Assembly (NCBI GenBank): GCA_037045355.1
Contig: JBAOHO010000021.1
Coordinates: 1-64,000 of the forward strand
Direction: 5' to 3'
Source: Candidatus Nanopelagicales bacterium
Lineage (GTDB): Bacteria; Actinomycetota; Actinomycetes; S36-B12; GCA-2699445
Length of the DNA stretch: 64,000 bases
How positions within the stretch are numbered: position 1 is the first letter of the stretch; each line of letters starts with the position of its first letter. Both the position numbers and the translations under genes were made by a program. The notes under the pieces were generated by a model. That model had not been told where the DNA came from, did not search any database, and saw only the letters and a program-made list of their open reading frames with translations. Positions 7,838 through 16,612 of this stretch are shown here, one piece after another.

Positions 7838-9349
7838 TCACGAGGCAGAACTCGCAGAGCTGCGTCCCCGCAACAGCAGTGCAACCCCGACGCCCATCAC
7901 GAGCATGACCGCGGCGACGACCCCCATCGTGGTGGCGAATGCCTGGGCATACGACTGCGCGGCATTCTGCAGAGCCATTCGCGCCAGTTGTGTGGTCTCT
8001 TCGGTGCCGGCTTCCACGTACAGGGAGATCACCGACTGCGCTTCTGCGATGCGAGTCGGGGAGACCCCCGCTGCCTGCAGCCGGGCGATGATGCCATCCG
8101 TGGTCATGCGGTCGATCAGTACTGTGGCCCCTGCCAGACCGACCGCGTACCCCATCTGTCCGATCGTGGTACGGCTGGACGTCACCGGACCGTAGTACTG
8201 CCGCGGTGCGACCTGGACGATCAATGCGCCATACGGGACGCTCACCGCCTGGGTGCCCATCCCCACGAGCACGAGCGCGACAGGGAACGGCCACAGCGAG
8301 CCACCGTCTCGATACCACGCCAGCACCGCGAATCCGACGGTCATGAGCGCGAACCCAATAACCGCGACGGTCCGCGGCGAGACTCCCGCCGAGACCCTGC
8401 GGCCGGTGTAGACAGAGGCAGCCATACCGAACACGTAGGCCGGGAGAGTGGCAAGAGCCACCGTCATGGTGCTCCAGCCCTCGATGTACTGCCACAGGTT
8501 CGCCAACTGCAGCACAAGGATCGCCTGCGCCATGTTCCATCCCAGACCCATGAGGATCGCTGCCAGATAGATCCGGTCGCGGAAGAGTCCCAGTGGGAAG
8601 AACGGATGGGAGCCGAGGCGCTCGATCATCACGAAACCGACGAAGGCGATGACACCGACCGCCAAGGCTGCCCAAACGGCTGGTCCCGGTGTCCCCGCCC
8701 GACTCAGTGCGTACAGGGGTAAGACGACGGCGATACCGAGCAGGATCTGGCCACCGATGTCCGCGGGTCCTGAGCCGACGGTGGGGATGGGTGGGAGCAA
8801 CCGGGGCACCAGCGCCAAGACCAGCAGAGCCAGCACGGTGATGAGGCAGAAGGCCAACCGCCAACCCAAAGAGGCCAACCCCCCGCCCATCAAGGAGATG
8901 ACCATCATCGTGACCGTCGCCGCCGCTCCGAACACACCCAGAGCCGAACCCAGTTGCCCCTGCTTGGCGACAGCTCGCACGTACGCGAAGGCGGCGCCGA
9001 AGATCGCTCCCATGGCGATGCCCGTGATCGCGCGACCGAGTAGGTACACCAGTGAAACTGGTGCGGCGGCGGTCAGCAGTTCCGATGCCGCGACCAGAGC
9101 CAGGGCCGCCATGAACACTCGGCGGCGCCCCAGTCGATCCGCGAGCAGACCCGTCGTCACCACGGTGGCGGCTGTGGAGTAATTCTCGACGCTGGCGGCC
9201 ACGGGTATCCACGATGTCGGCATCGCCAGTCCGCGGCTGGCCTCGACGAGCGCCGTACTGGCGACATTGGGGTCGGCCATCGCCACCCCGCCGGCAACGC
9301 CCAACAACGGAACCGCCCAGCGGGAGACTGAGGCCGATTCCATCGACAT
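7838..9349 (-). CDS. MFS transporter, DHA2-like (14-helix)
   Basis: A 503-residue membrane protein with about 14 hydrophobic segments. The motif-A-type loop GLLADRLGRRRVFMAA lies after helix 2, and GRAITGIAMGAIFGAAFAY matches the helix-4/5 region of drug:H+ antiporters. A long extracytoplasmic loop near residues 400-450, before the last helix, is typical of the 14-helix DHA2 branch. It likely exports a lipophilic compound; substrate unknown. ATG 9349 gives MSMESASVSRW before helix 1. The gene stands alone, convergent with the Hsp20 relic across a strong stem-loop. Confidence 0.85.
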   Translation of the reverse strand: MSMESASVSRWAVPLLGVAGGVAMADPNVASTALVEASRGLAMPTSWIPVAASVENYSTAATVVTTGLLADRLGRRRVFMAALALVAASELLTAAAPVSLVYLLGRAITGIAMGAIFGAAFAYVRAVAKQGQLGSALGVFGAAATVTMMVISLMGGGLASLGWRLAFCLITVLALLVLALVPRLLPPIPTVGSGPADIGGQILLGIAVVLPLYALSRAGTPGPAVWAALAVGVIAFVGFVMIERLGSHPFFPLGLFRDRIYLAAILMGLGWNMAQAILVLQLANLWQYIEGWSTMTVALATLPAYVFGMAASVYTGRRVSAGVSPRTVAVIGFALMTVGFAVLAWYRDGGSLWPFPVALVLVGMGTQAVSVPYGALIVQVAPRQYYGPVTSSRTTIGQMGYAVGLAGATVLIDRMTTDGIIARLQAAGVSPTRIAEAQSVISLYVEAGTEETTQLARMALQNAAQSYAQAFATTMGVVAAVMLVMGVGVALLLRGRSSASSAS

Positions 9350-9714
9350 GCCTTCATCCTGCCCCTACCGCTGTTCCGTGTCAGGGCAGCGGTTGCCGAT
9401 CACCGGCAACTGCACGGCCGCGGTGTCACGTCACGTCTCAGGCATCCGCGACAGTTCCGTCGGGGCGCCACCGTCTTGAGCGGTAACATTGGCGCGCGAA
9501 GCTTCAACCCACCGATCCATCGGCTGACGCCCCTGCCATCGGGTTGCCGTGGTGGCGCTGTTGTCGTTGAACAGTGGCCCGCGCTGCCCTCGAGAGCGAC
9601 CTGCTGATCGCACCGGTGTTCGTGCCGCTCGCTGGGCCCTCCCGCGGCGAAGCCGTGGGGGAGCCGATGACCGGCGGATTGAAGCTAACTGTGAGAGTGC
9701 CAATCGGAGGTTCC
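9350..9714. other. 365-bp gap between divergent MFS and FmdB genes
   Basis: No gene, RNA or repeat is convincing here. The frame leading into the FmdB gene is open from 9574, but the translation has no family character, and MPTYEYRC at 9715 is the normal FmdB beginning. The gap must hold the promoters of both divergent genes; no clear -35/-10 pair stands out. Confidence 0.5.
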
Positions 9715-10155
9715 ATGCCCACGTACGAGTACCGCTGCGCGAACTGCGGCCATCAGCTCGAAGCGGTCCAGTCCTTCACCGACCCAGCACTCACCGAATG
9801 CCCGCACTGTGGCGAACCGACGCTGCGCAAGTTGTTCGGCAATGTGGGAGTGGTGTTCAAGGGGTCCGGCTTCTACCGCAACGATTCGCGCGCGGCGGAG
9901 AAAGCTGCCCAAGGCGACAAGACGGCTGACTCGGGCACCAAGAAGGAGGGGGCCGGAGGTGCTGCAGCGGGCAAGGAGTCGAGGGGCACGACGTCGCAGC
10001 CCGCGACAGATGCCGGATCGGGCAAGTCCTCGCCGAGCACGTCGAGCTCGTCCAGCACATCGAACTCATCATCGGGGAACTCCTCGTCGGGGAACTCCTC
10101 GTCGGGCGCAGCGAAACCCGCCCCGTCCGGTGCCGGGGGCAAGTCAGCCAAGTAG
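9715..10155 (+). CDS. FmdB-family zinc-ribbon protein with Ser-rich tail
   Basis: A 146-residue protein. Residues 1-55 are a classic FmdB zinc ribbon: MPTYEYRCANCGH, then CPHCGE, then the conserved KLFGNVGVVFKGSGFYRND. Four cysteines are available to bind zinc. The remaining 90 residues are low-complexity Ala/Lys then Ser/Asn/Gly, including a 15-bp DNA repeat encoding SSGNS. ATG 9715 is preceded by GGAGG. FmdB proteins are thought to be small nucleic-acid-linked or regulatory proteins; the biochemical role is not established. It is followed after 53 bp by the SAF-domain gene, a pairing common in actinomycetes. Confidence 0.9.
   Translation: MPTYEYRCANCGHQLEAVQSFTDPALTECPHCGEPTLRKLFGNVGVVFKGSGFYRNDSRAAEKAAQGDKTADSGTKKEGAGGAAAGKESRGTTSQPATDAGSGKSSPSTSSSSSTSNSSSGNSSSGNSSSGAAKPAPSGAGGKSAK
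10067..10107. repeat. in-frame tandem array, 15-bp unit, about 3 copies
   Basis: The unit TCGTCGGGGAACTCC and close variants encode SSGNS repeated in the tail of the FmdB protein. The unit is a multiple of three, so copy changes keep the frame. Confidence 0.8.
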
Positions 10156-10208
10156 CCCCCCTGTGGACAACGGCTCCACGAGCTCGCGGGACCACCTACG
10201 GTCAGCGG

Positions 10209-10820
10209 GTGCACAACCGCAGGATGGCCGCGCTCGCCTGGCGCTACGGCCGCCGCGTTCGTTGGGCTGCGGTGGCCGTGCTGCTGCTGCTCGCAGCCTT
10301 CAGTGCCGTGCCCGGCACTGACCAGCGCAGCGTCGCAGAGATCACTGTTGCTTCCCGGGATATCCCCTCCGGCGCTCAACTCGGCGTTGACGACCTCGCT
10401 CCCGCCACGACTGACCTCCCCCTGCCCGCGACGTCCAGCAGCGATCTGATGGGCCAGACGACCCGTGGCCCGATAGCCGCCGGGGAACCGATCACCCCCA
10501 GCCGCATCGTGCCGGGCGGCACCGTCGCGCCACAGCCCGGCACCATCGTCTTCCCGCTGACCCTGTCCGACGAACGGGTGGCCGCGCTGCTTCACTCCGG
10601 AGACCGCGTCGACGTCATGGTCACCCCCGACGCACTGCATGACGGTGAGCCGCGGTTGGTGGCCTCCGATGTCGAGGTCCTGGGGGTACCGGTCGACTCC
10701 GGAGCCGGCTTCGACTCGCCCCAATCAGGTGCCGTGGTCCTGCTGGCGGTGCCGGAAAGTGATGCTTCCCAACTGGCCGTGATCCGGCGCGGCGACCGTG
10801 TGTTCGTCGCCATCCGCTGA
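10209..10820 (+). CDS. SAF-domain membrane protein (CpaB/RcpC-like)
   Basis: A 203-residue protein with a basic N-terminus, one membrane helix (about residues 17-33, VRWAAVAVLLLLAAFSAV) and a SAF domain beginning VASRDIPSGAQLGVDDLA, with TRGPIAAGEPITPSRI and a CpaB-like C-terminal part (LHSGDRVDVMV). SAF proteins of the CpaB type assemble Flp/Tad pili, but no other tad gene is here; a stand-alone copy beside FmdB is common in actinomycetes and its role is unclear. The start is GTG 10209. Confidence 0.85.
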   Translation: MHNRRMAALAWRYGRRVRWAAVAVLLLLAAFSAVPGTDQRSVAEITVASRDIPSGAQLGVDDLAPATTDLPLPATSSSDLMGQTTRGPIAAGEPITPSRIVPGGTVAPQPGTIVFPLTLSDERVAALLHSGDRVDVMVTPDALHDGEPRLVASDVEVLGVPVDSGAGFDSPQSGAVVLLAVPESDASQLAVIRRGDRVFVAIR

Positions 10821-10867
10821 TGTCGGGGGGTGTCCCAACTCACCGCCTCGCTGGGTAGGGTCAAAGG

Positions 10868-11993
10868 GTGTCCCGAATCCTCTTGTTCGGAGCCACCGGA
10901 TTCACCGGGCGGCTCACCGCTGCCGAACTGGTGCGGACCGGGGCCGGCGCCCGTGCTGGTGGGACGTTCGGGGGATGCCTTGGAGGCCCTCGTCACGGAG
11001 TTGACGCCTCAGGCCCCCGGCGGCCGGACACCTACCTTCGAGGTGGCCGACACCAACACTCCGGAGTCACTTCGAGCGCTGCTGCACTCACCCGACGATG
11101 TCATCGTCAGCACGGTGGGACCGTACTCCCGGCTCGGTTCCGTGGCTGTAGAAGCAGCCATCGATGCGGGATGTGCCTACGTCGACTGCGCCGGCGAACC
11201 GGCCTTCATCCGCACGGTATTCGAGACCTATGGGCCACCAGCGGTGAGTACCGGCGCCCGGCTGCTCACCGCTATGGGGTTCGACTTCCTGCCCGGCAAT
11301 CTCGCCGGGGCGTTGTTGATCGACCGGTTCGCCGACCAGGGTCTGACTCGGATCGACATCGGCTACTTCGTCACGGGCCAGTTCGGTCCGAGCGGCGGGA
11401 CCATCGCAAGCGCCGCGGGCATCATGGTGGACCCGTCCTTCGCGTTCCGCGGCGGGGCCCTGGTGGGGGAGCGACCCGGTGCCCGGACCCGCCAGTTCCC
11501 CGTTGCGGGGCAGCAGAACACCGGGCTGTCCATGGGGGGTTCGGAGTTGTTCGCACTTCCCTTGCTGGACCCCGACCTGACCGACGTCTCGGTTCACGTC
11601 GGATGGGCGGGACGGTGGGCCCGAGCCGCATCAGCCGCCAGTGGGCTCGCGGCCAGTGCCCGGCAAGTACCCGGTATCGGGTCCGCCTTCGGGGCAGTGC
11701 TGCGCAGCGCGCTCGGCAGCTCGAGCACGGACGGCCCCGCCGAACACCTGCGGCAGGGCGCCCGCTCCGTCGTCATCGCCGAAGCGGAAGACGCGGACCA
11801 CCGGCCACTGGGCCGGATCCAGATCGAGGGACCGAACCCCTACGACCTCACCGCAGCGCTCCTCACGTGGTCCGCGCGGATGCTGTCCCGCCGGGCGGAG
11901 AAGGATATCGGTGCCGTCGGACCGGTCACCGCATTCGGGCTCGACGCGTTGGTCAGTGGTTGCCTGGCTTTGGGTCTCGCCGAAGTCGACTGA
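10868..11993 (+). pseudogene. saccharopine-dehydrogenase-like NAD(P)-binding protein, frameshifted near 10950
   Basis: The gene starts at GTG 10868 with the dinucleotide-binding sequence RILLFGATGFTGRLTAAELV, then loses frame after about residue 27. A second frame resumes with PVLVGRSGDALEALVTEL and continues to the stop at 11993 with VSTVGPYSRLGSVAVEAA, YVDCAGEP and TAMGFDFLPGNLAG, all typical of the trans-acting enoyl reductase/saccharopine dehydrogenase family of actinomycetes. One extra base in the G/C-rich stretch 10944-10953 would explain the break. The rest of the protein (about 375 residues) shows no decay, so this may be a sequencing indel. Its stop is one base before the next ATG, so they are likely co-transcribed. 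Confidence 0.8.
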
Positions 11994-11994
11994 C

Positions 11995-12873
11995 ATGAAC
12001 CGCGTTCTGACCGAAGATGAATGGCGGACTCGAATCGATCGGCACGAGGCGCGTGTCGCCGTGTGGATCGAACCTCGGCTGCAGCGCCGGGCCGAGGGGT
12101 TGCCTCACCCCGTGGACGACTTCCTGTGGACCTACTACCGCAACCGACCCGCCGCGTTACGGGTATGGCATCCCGGCCTCGGGGTGATCCTGCGCGGCCA
12201 CCCGCCCATTGCGGGTCTGCGAGGCTACCGAAGGACAGGAGTTGGCTGGTCGGTCGACCCGACCGGCATCCGCATCGACATGGTGCGACAACGGGTGGCC
12301 CTGCTACGCGCGACTGCCGCCCGTCCGGCGCGCACCAACTGCTTCGGAATGCACGAATGGGCGATGGTCCTGGGCCTGCCCCAGAGCCAAGTCCGCCACG
12401 AGCAAGTTCCGCTGCGGCTCGCCGACACGCAGATCGAGGACGTGATCGACGATGTCGGGCTGCGCTGTACACATTTCGACGCGTATCGCTTCTTCACCGC
12501 GGGTGCACTCACGCGCCAGCGACCGCTGAGCCGCGCTGCCCAAAGCGAGAACGAGCAGCCGGGGTGTATCCACGCGGGGATGGACTTGTATCGCTACTCC
12601 TACGAATCCGCGCCGTACGTCGGCAGCGATCTGGTGGCCGACTGCTTCGAGCACGCCAGGACAGCGCGCGAAGTCGACATGCGCGCCTCGCCCTACGACC
12701 TGTCCGCTTGGGGTCTCGCCCCGATCCCTATCGAGACTGCCTCCGGTCGCCGGGAGTACGCCGATGTTCAGGCCCACCTCGCCCGCCGGGCACAGGGTCT
12801 GCGAGATCAGTTGATCGAAGCCCTGCAGCAGATGGCCGACATCGCGGGTTCGGACAGGGCAGAATCAGCCTGA
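11995..12873 (+). CDS. actinobacterial protein commonly annotated as 3-methyladenine DNA glycosylase
   Basis: A 292-residue protein. The opening VLTEDEWRTRIDRHEARVAVWIEPRL, written here only as WIEPRLQRRAEG, then HPVDDFLWTYYRNRPAALRVWHPG, recognisable by FLWTYYRNRPAALR, is the pattern of a conserved actinobacterial family that databases label 3-methyladenine DNA glycosylase. I see no helix-hairpin-helix or AAG signature, so enzymatic function is weakly supported. HEWAMVLG and HFDAYRFFTAGA are other conserved-looking blocks. ATG 11995 follows the preceding stop by one base. The product is soluble with no signal peptide. Confidence 0.6.
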   Translation: MNRVLTEDEWRTRIDRHEARVAVWIEPRLQRRAEGLPHPVDDFLWTYYRNRPAALRVWHPGLGVILRGHPPIAGLRGYRRTGVGWSVDPTGIRIDMVRQRVALLRATAARPARTNCFGMHEWAMVLGLPQSQVRHEQVPLRLADTQIEDVIDDVGLRCTHFDAYRFFTAGALTRQRPLSRAAQSENEQPGCIHAGMDLYRYSYESAPYVGSDLVADCFEHARTAREVDMRASPYDLSAWGLAPIPIETASGRREYADVQAHLARRAQGLRDQLIEALQQMADIAGSDRAESA

Positions 12874-12896
12874 CCATTGTCGATCCAGGAGTGCGC

Positions 12897-13187
12897 ATGT
12901 GTGGTTGCTTCGTCTTCGCCCTCGGCGCGTTCTTCCCGCGCGTCGCGATCTTGCTTCTCTGGCTGTTCACCGACTACGTACAGGCAGCATTCAAGGGGGA
13001 GTGGATCCTGCCTCTGCTCGGAGTGATCCTGCTGCCCTACACGACTTTGTCCTACATCTTGTTGTACTGGTGGCTGGGAGGCGTCACCGGTTTCGCCTGG
13101 TTCCTGGTGGCGCTGGCGTTCCTGTGCGACTTGGGTGCGTGGGCCGGCGGTGCCCGCTCGGGCACGTCGTACCGCACTGCGTCGTAG
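12897..13187 (+). CDS. small two-to-three-helix membrane protein (conserved actinobacterial)
   Basis: A 96-residue protein beginning MCGCFVFALGAFFPRVAILL, with hydrophobic segments around residues 5-22, 35-58 and 61-80. Small proteins with this CxC beginning and an LLPLLG-FLPxTT core are widespread in actinomycetes with unknown function. The start ATG 12897 comes 23 bp after the previous stop and is preceded by CCAGGAG. It is the last gene before the folate gene and may be co-transcribed. Confidence 0.75.
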   Translation: MCGCFVFALGAFFPRVAILLLWLFTDYVQAAFKGEWILPLLGVILLPYTTLSYILLYWWLGGVTGFAWFLVALAFLCDLGAWAGGARSGTSYRTAS

Positions 13188-13205
13188 CAGGCCCCTCCCG
13201 CCGCG

Positions 13206-13823
13206 ATGGCAACAGGCAGAGCCGCCGACAAAGCCACGGACAAGGCTGCCCTGCGTCACGAGATCAGGCGCAGTCGCGCTGCGGAGCCGTCGGATGTCAG
13301 GGTCCGGCGCGCCCAGCTGCTCATGAGTCACGGGGCCGCGTTGGCGACTCGAGCTGGATCCGCGGTCGCGGGATTTCAGCCGACCAACCACGAACCGGAC
13401 ATCTCCGCGTTGCTCATGGTTCTCGCCTTGCCCGTGTACCTGCCGCGGGCGTTGTCGGCCAGTGAGTTGGAGTGGGTGCGGGCCCGGCCGGACGACCTGC
13501 GAGGCGGCCATCGCGGCATCCCTCGGCCCAAGGGCCCGGCAGTGGCGCTCGGGCCTGGCATCGCGTCCCTGGGTGTCGGAGTCATGCTCGTGCCGGCGCT
13601 CGCCGTCGACCCATCCACCGGAGCCCGATTGGGATACGGGGCGGGCTTTTACGACCGCCTCCTCGCTGACCTGTCACCAGCCGTGTTCACCGTTGCGGTC
13701 TGCCGGGAGCAGGATCAGCGCGTTCTGCCGGTCGAGGCGCACGACGTGCCGGTCGCGGCGGTGTTGACCGAGGCGGGCCTGGTATCGGTCGGGTCTGCCG
13801 GCGATGCGCCGGCGGAAGACTGA
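13206..13823 (+). CDS. 5-formyltetrahydrofolate cyclo-ligase
   Basis: A 205-residue enzyme that converts 5-formyl-THF to 5,10-methenyl-THF using ATP. The ATP/phosphate-binding motif GARLGYGAGFYDR is at about residues 138-150, and ALRHEIRRSR near the start matches the N-terminal folate/ATP-binding basic motif. VLPVEAHDVPV near the end is the usual C-terminal block. Length is normal. Its end overlaps the in-frame region before galU by 20 bp, but the galU start lies 25 bp downstream. This gene lies upstream of galU in many actinomycetes. Confidence 0.92.
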   Translation: MATGRAADKATDKAALRHEIRRSRAAEPSDVRVRRAQLLMSHGAALATRAGSAVAGFQPTNHEPDISALLMVLALPVYLPRALSASELEWVRARPDDLRGGHRGIPRPKGPAVALGPGIASLGVGVMLVPALAVDPSTGARLGYGAGFYDRLLADLSPAVFTVAVCREQDQRVLPVEAHDVPVAAVLTEAGLVSVGSAGDAPAED

Positions 13824-13848
13824 GCCGGGACCGCGTAGGGTCTGCAGC

Positions 13849-14766
13849 ATGGCGGAACTTCACGGCGACGTGCGCAAGGCCGTGATCCCGGTCGCCGGGT
13901 TGGGAACGCACTTCCTGCCTGTGTCCAAGGCGATCCCCAAAGAGATGCTTCCACTCGTCGACCGGCCGGCCATCGACTATGTCGTCCGAGAAGCCGTCGC
14001 GGCAGGCCTGGATGATGTGCTGCTGATCCAGGGCCGCGGCAAGGTCGCGCTCGAGGACTACTTCGATCGAGATGTCGAGATGGAAGCCGCTTTGGCCGAC
14101 AAAGGGGACGACCCGGCGCTGGCACAACTTGCCGAGATCAGTTCCCTGGCGAGGGTGCATTCGGTGCGGCAGGGCCAGGTGCTCGGTCTCGGCCATGCCG
14201 TCTCCATGGCCGAAGCGCATGTCGGTCACGAGCCGTTCGCGGTCCTCTTGGGCGACGACCTGATCGACGAACGTGATCCCGTTCTCGAGCAGATGCTCGC
14301 CCTGCGCCGCAAGCACGGGGGATCGGTGGTCGCGCTGTTCGAGGTGCCTCCTGAGAAGATCTCGAGTTACGGTGCCGCCGCCTGCCGAGCGACCGAGGTC
14401 AACGATGTCGTCGAAGTCACCGACTTGGTCGAGAAACCGCCGATCGATCAGGCGCCGAGCAACCTGGCCATCATCGGCCGCTACATCCTCGATCCCCTGG
14501 TCTTCGACGTCCTGCGTGACACCAGACCCGGACGGGGCGGGCAGATCCAACTGACGGATGCGCTGCGGAGCATGGCCAAACTGCCGGCCGGGAACGGCGG
14601 CGGAGTTCGTGGTGTGGTCTTCCGCGGTCGTCGCTACGACACCGGCGACAAGCAGTCGTACCTGCAGGCGGTCGTCACACTGGCCATGGAAGACCCTGAC
14701 CTGGGGCCGGAGTTCAGGCGCTGGCTCGCCGGTCAGATGCAGCAACGCGGACTGGTCGCATCATGA
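13849..14766 (+). CDS. galU: UTP–glucose-1-phosphate uridylyltransferase
   Basis: A 305-residue GalU making UDP-glucose. Family blocks seen: PKEMLPLVDRPAIDYVV, LLGDDLID, LVEKPP, NLAIIGRYIL, GGQIQLTDAL and GRRYDTGDKQSYL. The N-terminal nucleotide-binding signature is unusual: it reads GLGTHFLPVSKAIPKEM where the family has GxGTRxLPxTKxxPKEM, so the normally invariant Arg is His and Thr is Ser. All other motifs are intact. ATG 13849 was chosen because MAELHGDVRKAVIPVAGLG is the usual N-terminus. It is followed 13 bp downstream by glp, as in Corynebacterium and Streptomyces. Activity may be altered (inference). Confidence 0.9.
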   Translation: MAELHGDVRKAVIPVAGLGTHFLPVSKAIPKEMLPLVDRPAIDYVVREAVAAGLDDVLLIQGRGKVALEDYFDRDVEMEAALADKGDDPALAQLAEISSLARVHSVRQGQVLGLGHAVSMAEAHVGHEPFAVLLGDDLIDERDPVLEQMLALRRKHGGSVVALFEVPPEKISSYGAAACRATEVNDVVEVTDLVEKPPIDQAPSNLAIIGRYILDPLVFDVLRDTRPGRGGQIQLTDALRSMAKLPAGNGGGVRGVVFRGRRYDTGDKQSYLQAVVTLAMEDPDLGPEFRRWLAGQMQQRGLVAS

Positions 14767-14779
14767 ACGGAGGCCCGAC

Positions 14780-15952
14780 ATGAGTCTCGAAGTACACCTC
14801 GCCGGACTGTTGGAGCAGGTCCATCCCCTCGAACCCCTCGACATCACCATCACCGAGGCCATCGGTTGCCAGATCGTCGGTGACGTATCCGCACCCCGTC
14901 CCATTCCGCATTTCGCTCGGGCCGCTCTGACGGGTTACGCAGCCCGAGCGGCAGATCTCACCGGGTCGGCCATGCTCAAGGTCGTCGATGATGTGGCTCC
15001 GGGATTCGCAGCGACGCAACCGGTGTATGCCGGCGTTGTGGTCCGGGTCGCAGCGGGAACCCCCCTGCCGACGGGAGCGGATTGTGTAGTCCGCGGCCCG
15101 GGGTTCGACAAAGTGGGCGACCAGATCACCATCACCGAGCAAGCCGAGCCGGGCGCCGGCGTGACCGCCGTGGGTGCGGTGGCCGCCGAGGGGGACACCG
15201 TGCTGGCCGATGGCGTCGTGATCGACCCCGTCACCGTGGGACTCCTCGCGCAACTCGGAGTCATCCGAGTATCGGTGCGCCCCCACCCGCGAGTGGTGGT
15301 CGTGACGATCGGCAACGAACTCCTGCCAGTCGGGGCAGAGCCGACAGCAGGTCTGGTCTACGATGCGACCGGCCCGATGCTCGCGGCTGCAGCCGAACGG
15401 GCCGGAGCTGTCGCCTTCCGGGTCGGACCGGTCGGTTACGACGCCCGCGAGATCGGCCAGGCCATCGACGATCAACTGATCCGCGCCGACCTGGTGGTGG
15501 TCGCCGGTGAGATCGCGTACGCCGACAGCCTGGTCCGGACTCAACTGGCGGCCCTCGGGTCCGTCACGTTCGATGAAGGATCCACCGACCAGGGAGCCTT
15601 TGGGCACGGCACCGTGGGCGAGGACTCCATCCCGGTGCTGGCACTACCTTCGGAGCCTGTTGCCGCCGAGGTCTTGTTCGCGGCGCTCGCTGTCCCCATG
15701 ATCTATGCCATGAGGGGTGTCCAGCCCGCCGCGCCGGTCCATGTGCGACTGGGCGCTGACGTGCCCCGGACCCCGGCCACGCAGTTGATCCCGGCCCGCC
15801 TGGATGCCGACGGAACCGCTCACCCGCAGTTGGGCGCCACCTTGGTTCAGCTGGGTTCGGCCGACGTCCTGCTGCGGGTGCTGCCGGGCAACGACTCCCA
15901 GCCCGCCGGATCGACCGTCCCGGCACTATCACTGCGCCCCGGATCGCCATGA
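14780..15952 (+). CDS. glp: gephyrin-like/MoeA-like protein Glp of the galU–glpR cell-division operon
   Basis: A 390-residue protein with MoeA domain order: domains I/II (TEAIGCQIVGDVSAPRPIP; VVVRVAAGTPLPTGADCVV), domain III MoCF-like (VVVVTIGNELLPVG; VYDATGPML) and a C-terminal beta-barrel. The catalytic MoeA motifs are degraded: the usual FDNSAMDGYA is FARAALTGYA, and GGVSxGxxD is AGEIAYADS. In Corynebacterium the gene at this position encodes Glp, a gephyrin-like protein that binds SepF and the membrane receptor GlpR in the divisome. The position between galU and rimJ/glpR and the loss of the enzymatic motifs both favour Glp over molybdenum-cofactor synthesis. It overlaps the next gene by ATGA. 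Confidence 0.82.
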   Translation: MSLEVHLAGLLEQVHPLEPLDITITEAIGCQIVGDVSAPRPIPHFARAALTGYAARAADLTGSAMLKVVDDVAPGFAATQPVYAGVVVRVAAGTPLPTGADCVVRGPGFDKVGDQITITEQAEPGAGVTAVGAVAAEGDTVLADGVVIDPVTVGLLAQLGVIRVSVRPHPRVVVVTIGNELLPVGAEPTAGLVYDATGPMLAAAAERAGAVAFRVGPVGYDAREIGQAIDDQLIRADLVVVAGEIAYADSLVRTQLAALGSVTFDEGSTDQGAFGHGTVGEDSIPVLALPSEPVAAEVLFAALAVPMIYAMRGVQPAAPVHVRLGADVPRTPATQLIPARLDADGTAHPQLGATLVQLGSADVLLRVLPGNDSQPAGSTVPALSLRPGSP

Positions 15953-16602
15953 AGTGGCCGGTGACGCTGCAGGACGGCGCCGTCACCCTACGTCCCCTGC
16001 AGCGGCGTGATTCGCGGCGATGGCAGGACCTGCGGCGCGCGAACCATGAGTGGCTGAAGCCCTGGGAGGCCACACTGCCGCAGGCAGACCCCGCGGTCCC
16101 GGGCACCTTCGCCGGCATGGTCCGAAGTTTTCGCCGCGAGGCCACGGCGGGACGCAGCGCTGCCTTCGCCCTCGATGTCGAGGGGACCCTCATGGGTCAG
16201 GTCACGTTGGGGGGGCTCACGTGGGGCTCACTGCGCAGTGGCTACATCGGCTATTGGATCAGCCAGGAAGTGGCGGGCCGAGGAATCATGCCTCGAGCCG
16301 TGGCGCTCGTTGTCGACTACGCGCTCGGCACCTTGATGATGCACCGGATCGAGATCAACATCCGTCCCGAGAACCAGGCGAGTCTGCGAGTCGTCGAGAA
16401 ACTCGGCTTCCGCAAGGAGGGTTTCCGTCCCGGATACCTGCACATCGATGGGGACTGGCGTGATCACGTCACCTACTGCATGCTCGCCGGTGAGCGCCCT
16501 CCCCAAGGGCTGCTCCGGGCCGTGCATGCCCGGGCGGGCCGATATCCAACTGTGCGCGACACGGGCGATTCGGTCCTTCGCATCCGGCCTCCGCACCCCT
16601 AA
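15949..16602 (+). CDS. RimJ/RimL-type GNAT acetyltransferase
   Basis: A 217-residue N-acetyltransferase. VTLRPLQRRDSRRWQDLRRAN opens the fold (key part LRPLQRRDS), YIGYWISQEVAGRGIM is the acetyl-CoA pyrophosphate loop, and NQASLRVVEKLGFRKEG is the C-terminal motif B. It probably acetylates a protein N-terminus or a small amine; target unknown. The ATGA overlap with glp and the location before glpR reproduce the conserved galU–glp–rimJ–glpR operon. The C-terminal 40 residues (after about 178) are not part of the GNAT fold. Confidence 0.9.
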   Translation: MKWPVTLQDGAVTLRPLQRRDSRRWQDLRRANHEWLKPWEATLPQADPAVPGTFAGMVRSFRREATAGRSAAFALDVEGTLMGQVTLGGLTWGSLRSGYIGYWISQEVAGRGIMPRAVALVVDYALGTLMMHRIEINIRPENQASLRVVEKLGFRKEGFRPGYLHIDGDWRDHVTYCMLAGERPPQGLLRAVHARAGRYPTVRDTGDSVLRIRPPHP

Positions 16603-16612
16603 CCTTGGGCGC

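Noticed and set aside
7722..9212. Long open frame (496 codons) in another frame of the minus strand across the DHA2 transporter
   Set aside because: The translation is an Arg/Gly/Ser-rich shadow; the other minus-strand frame encodes a clear 14-helix transporter.
9574..9714. 47-residue N-terminal extension of the FmdB protein
   Set aside because: The zinc-ribbon family starts MPTYEYRC, with GGAGG just upstream of ATG 9715; the extension has no conserved character.
14780..15952. Molybdopterin molybdotransferase (MoeA) as the function
   Set aside because: Both catalytic motifs are degraded and the operon context is that of Glp; no other molybdenum cofactor gene is near.
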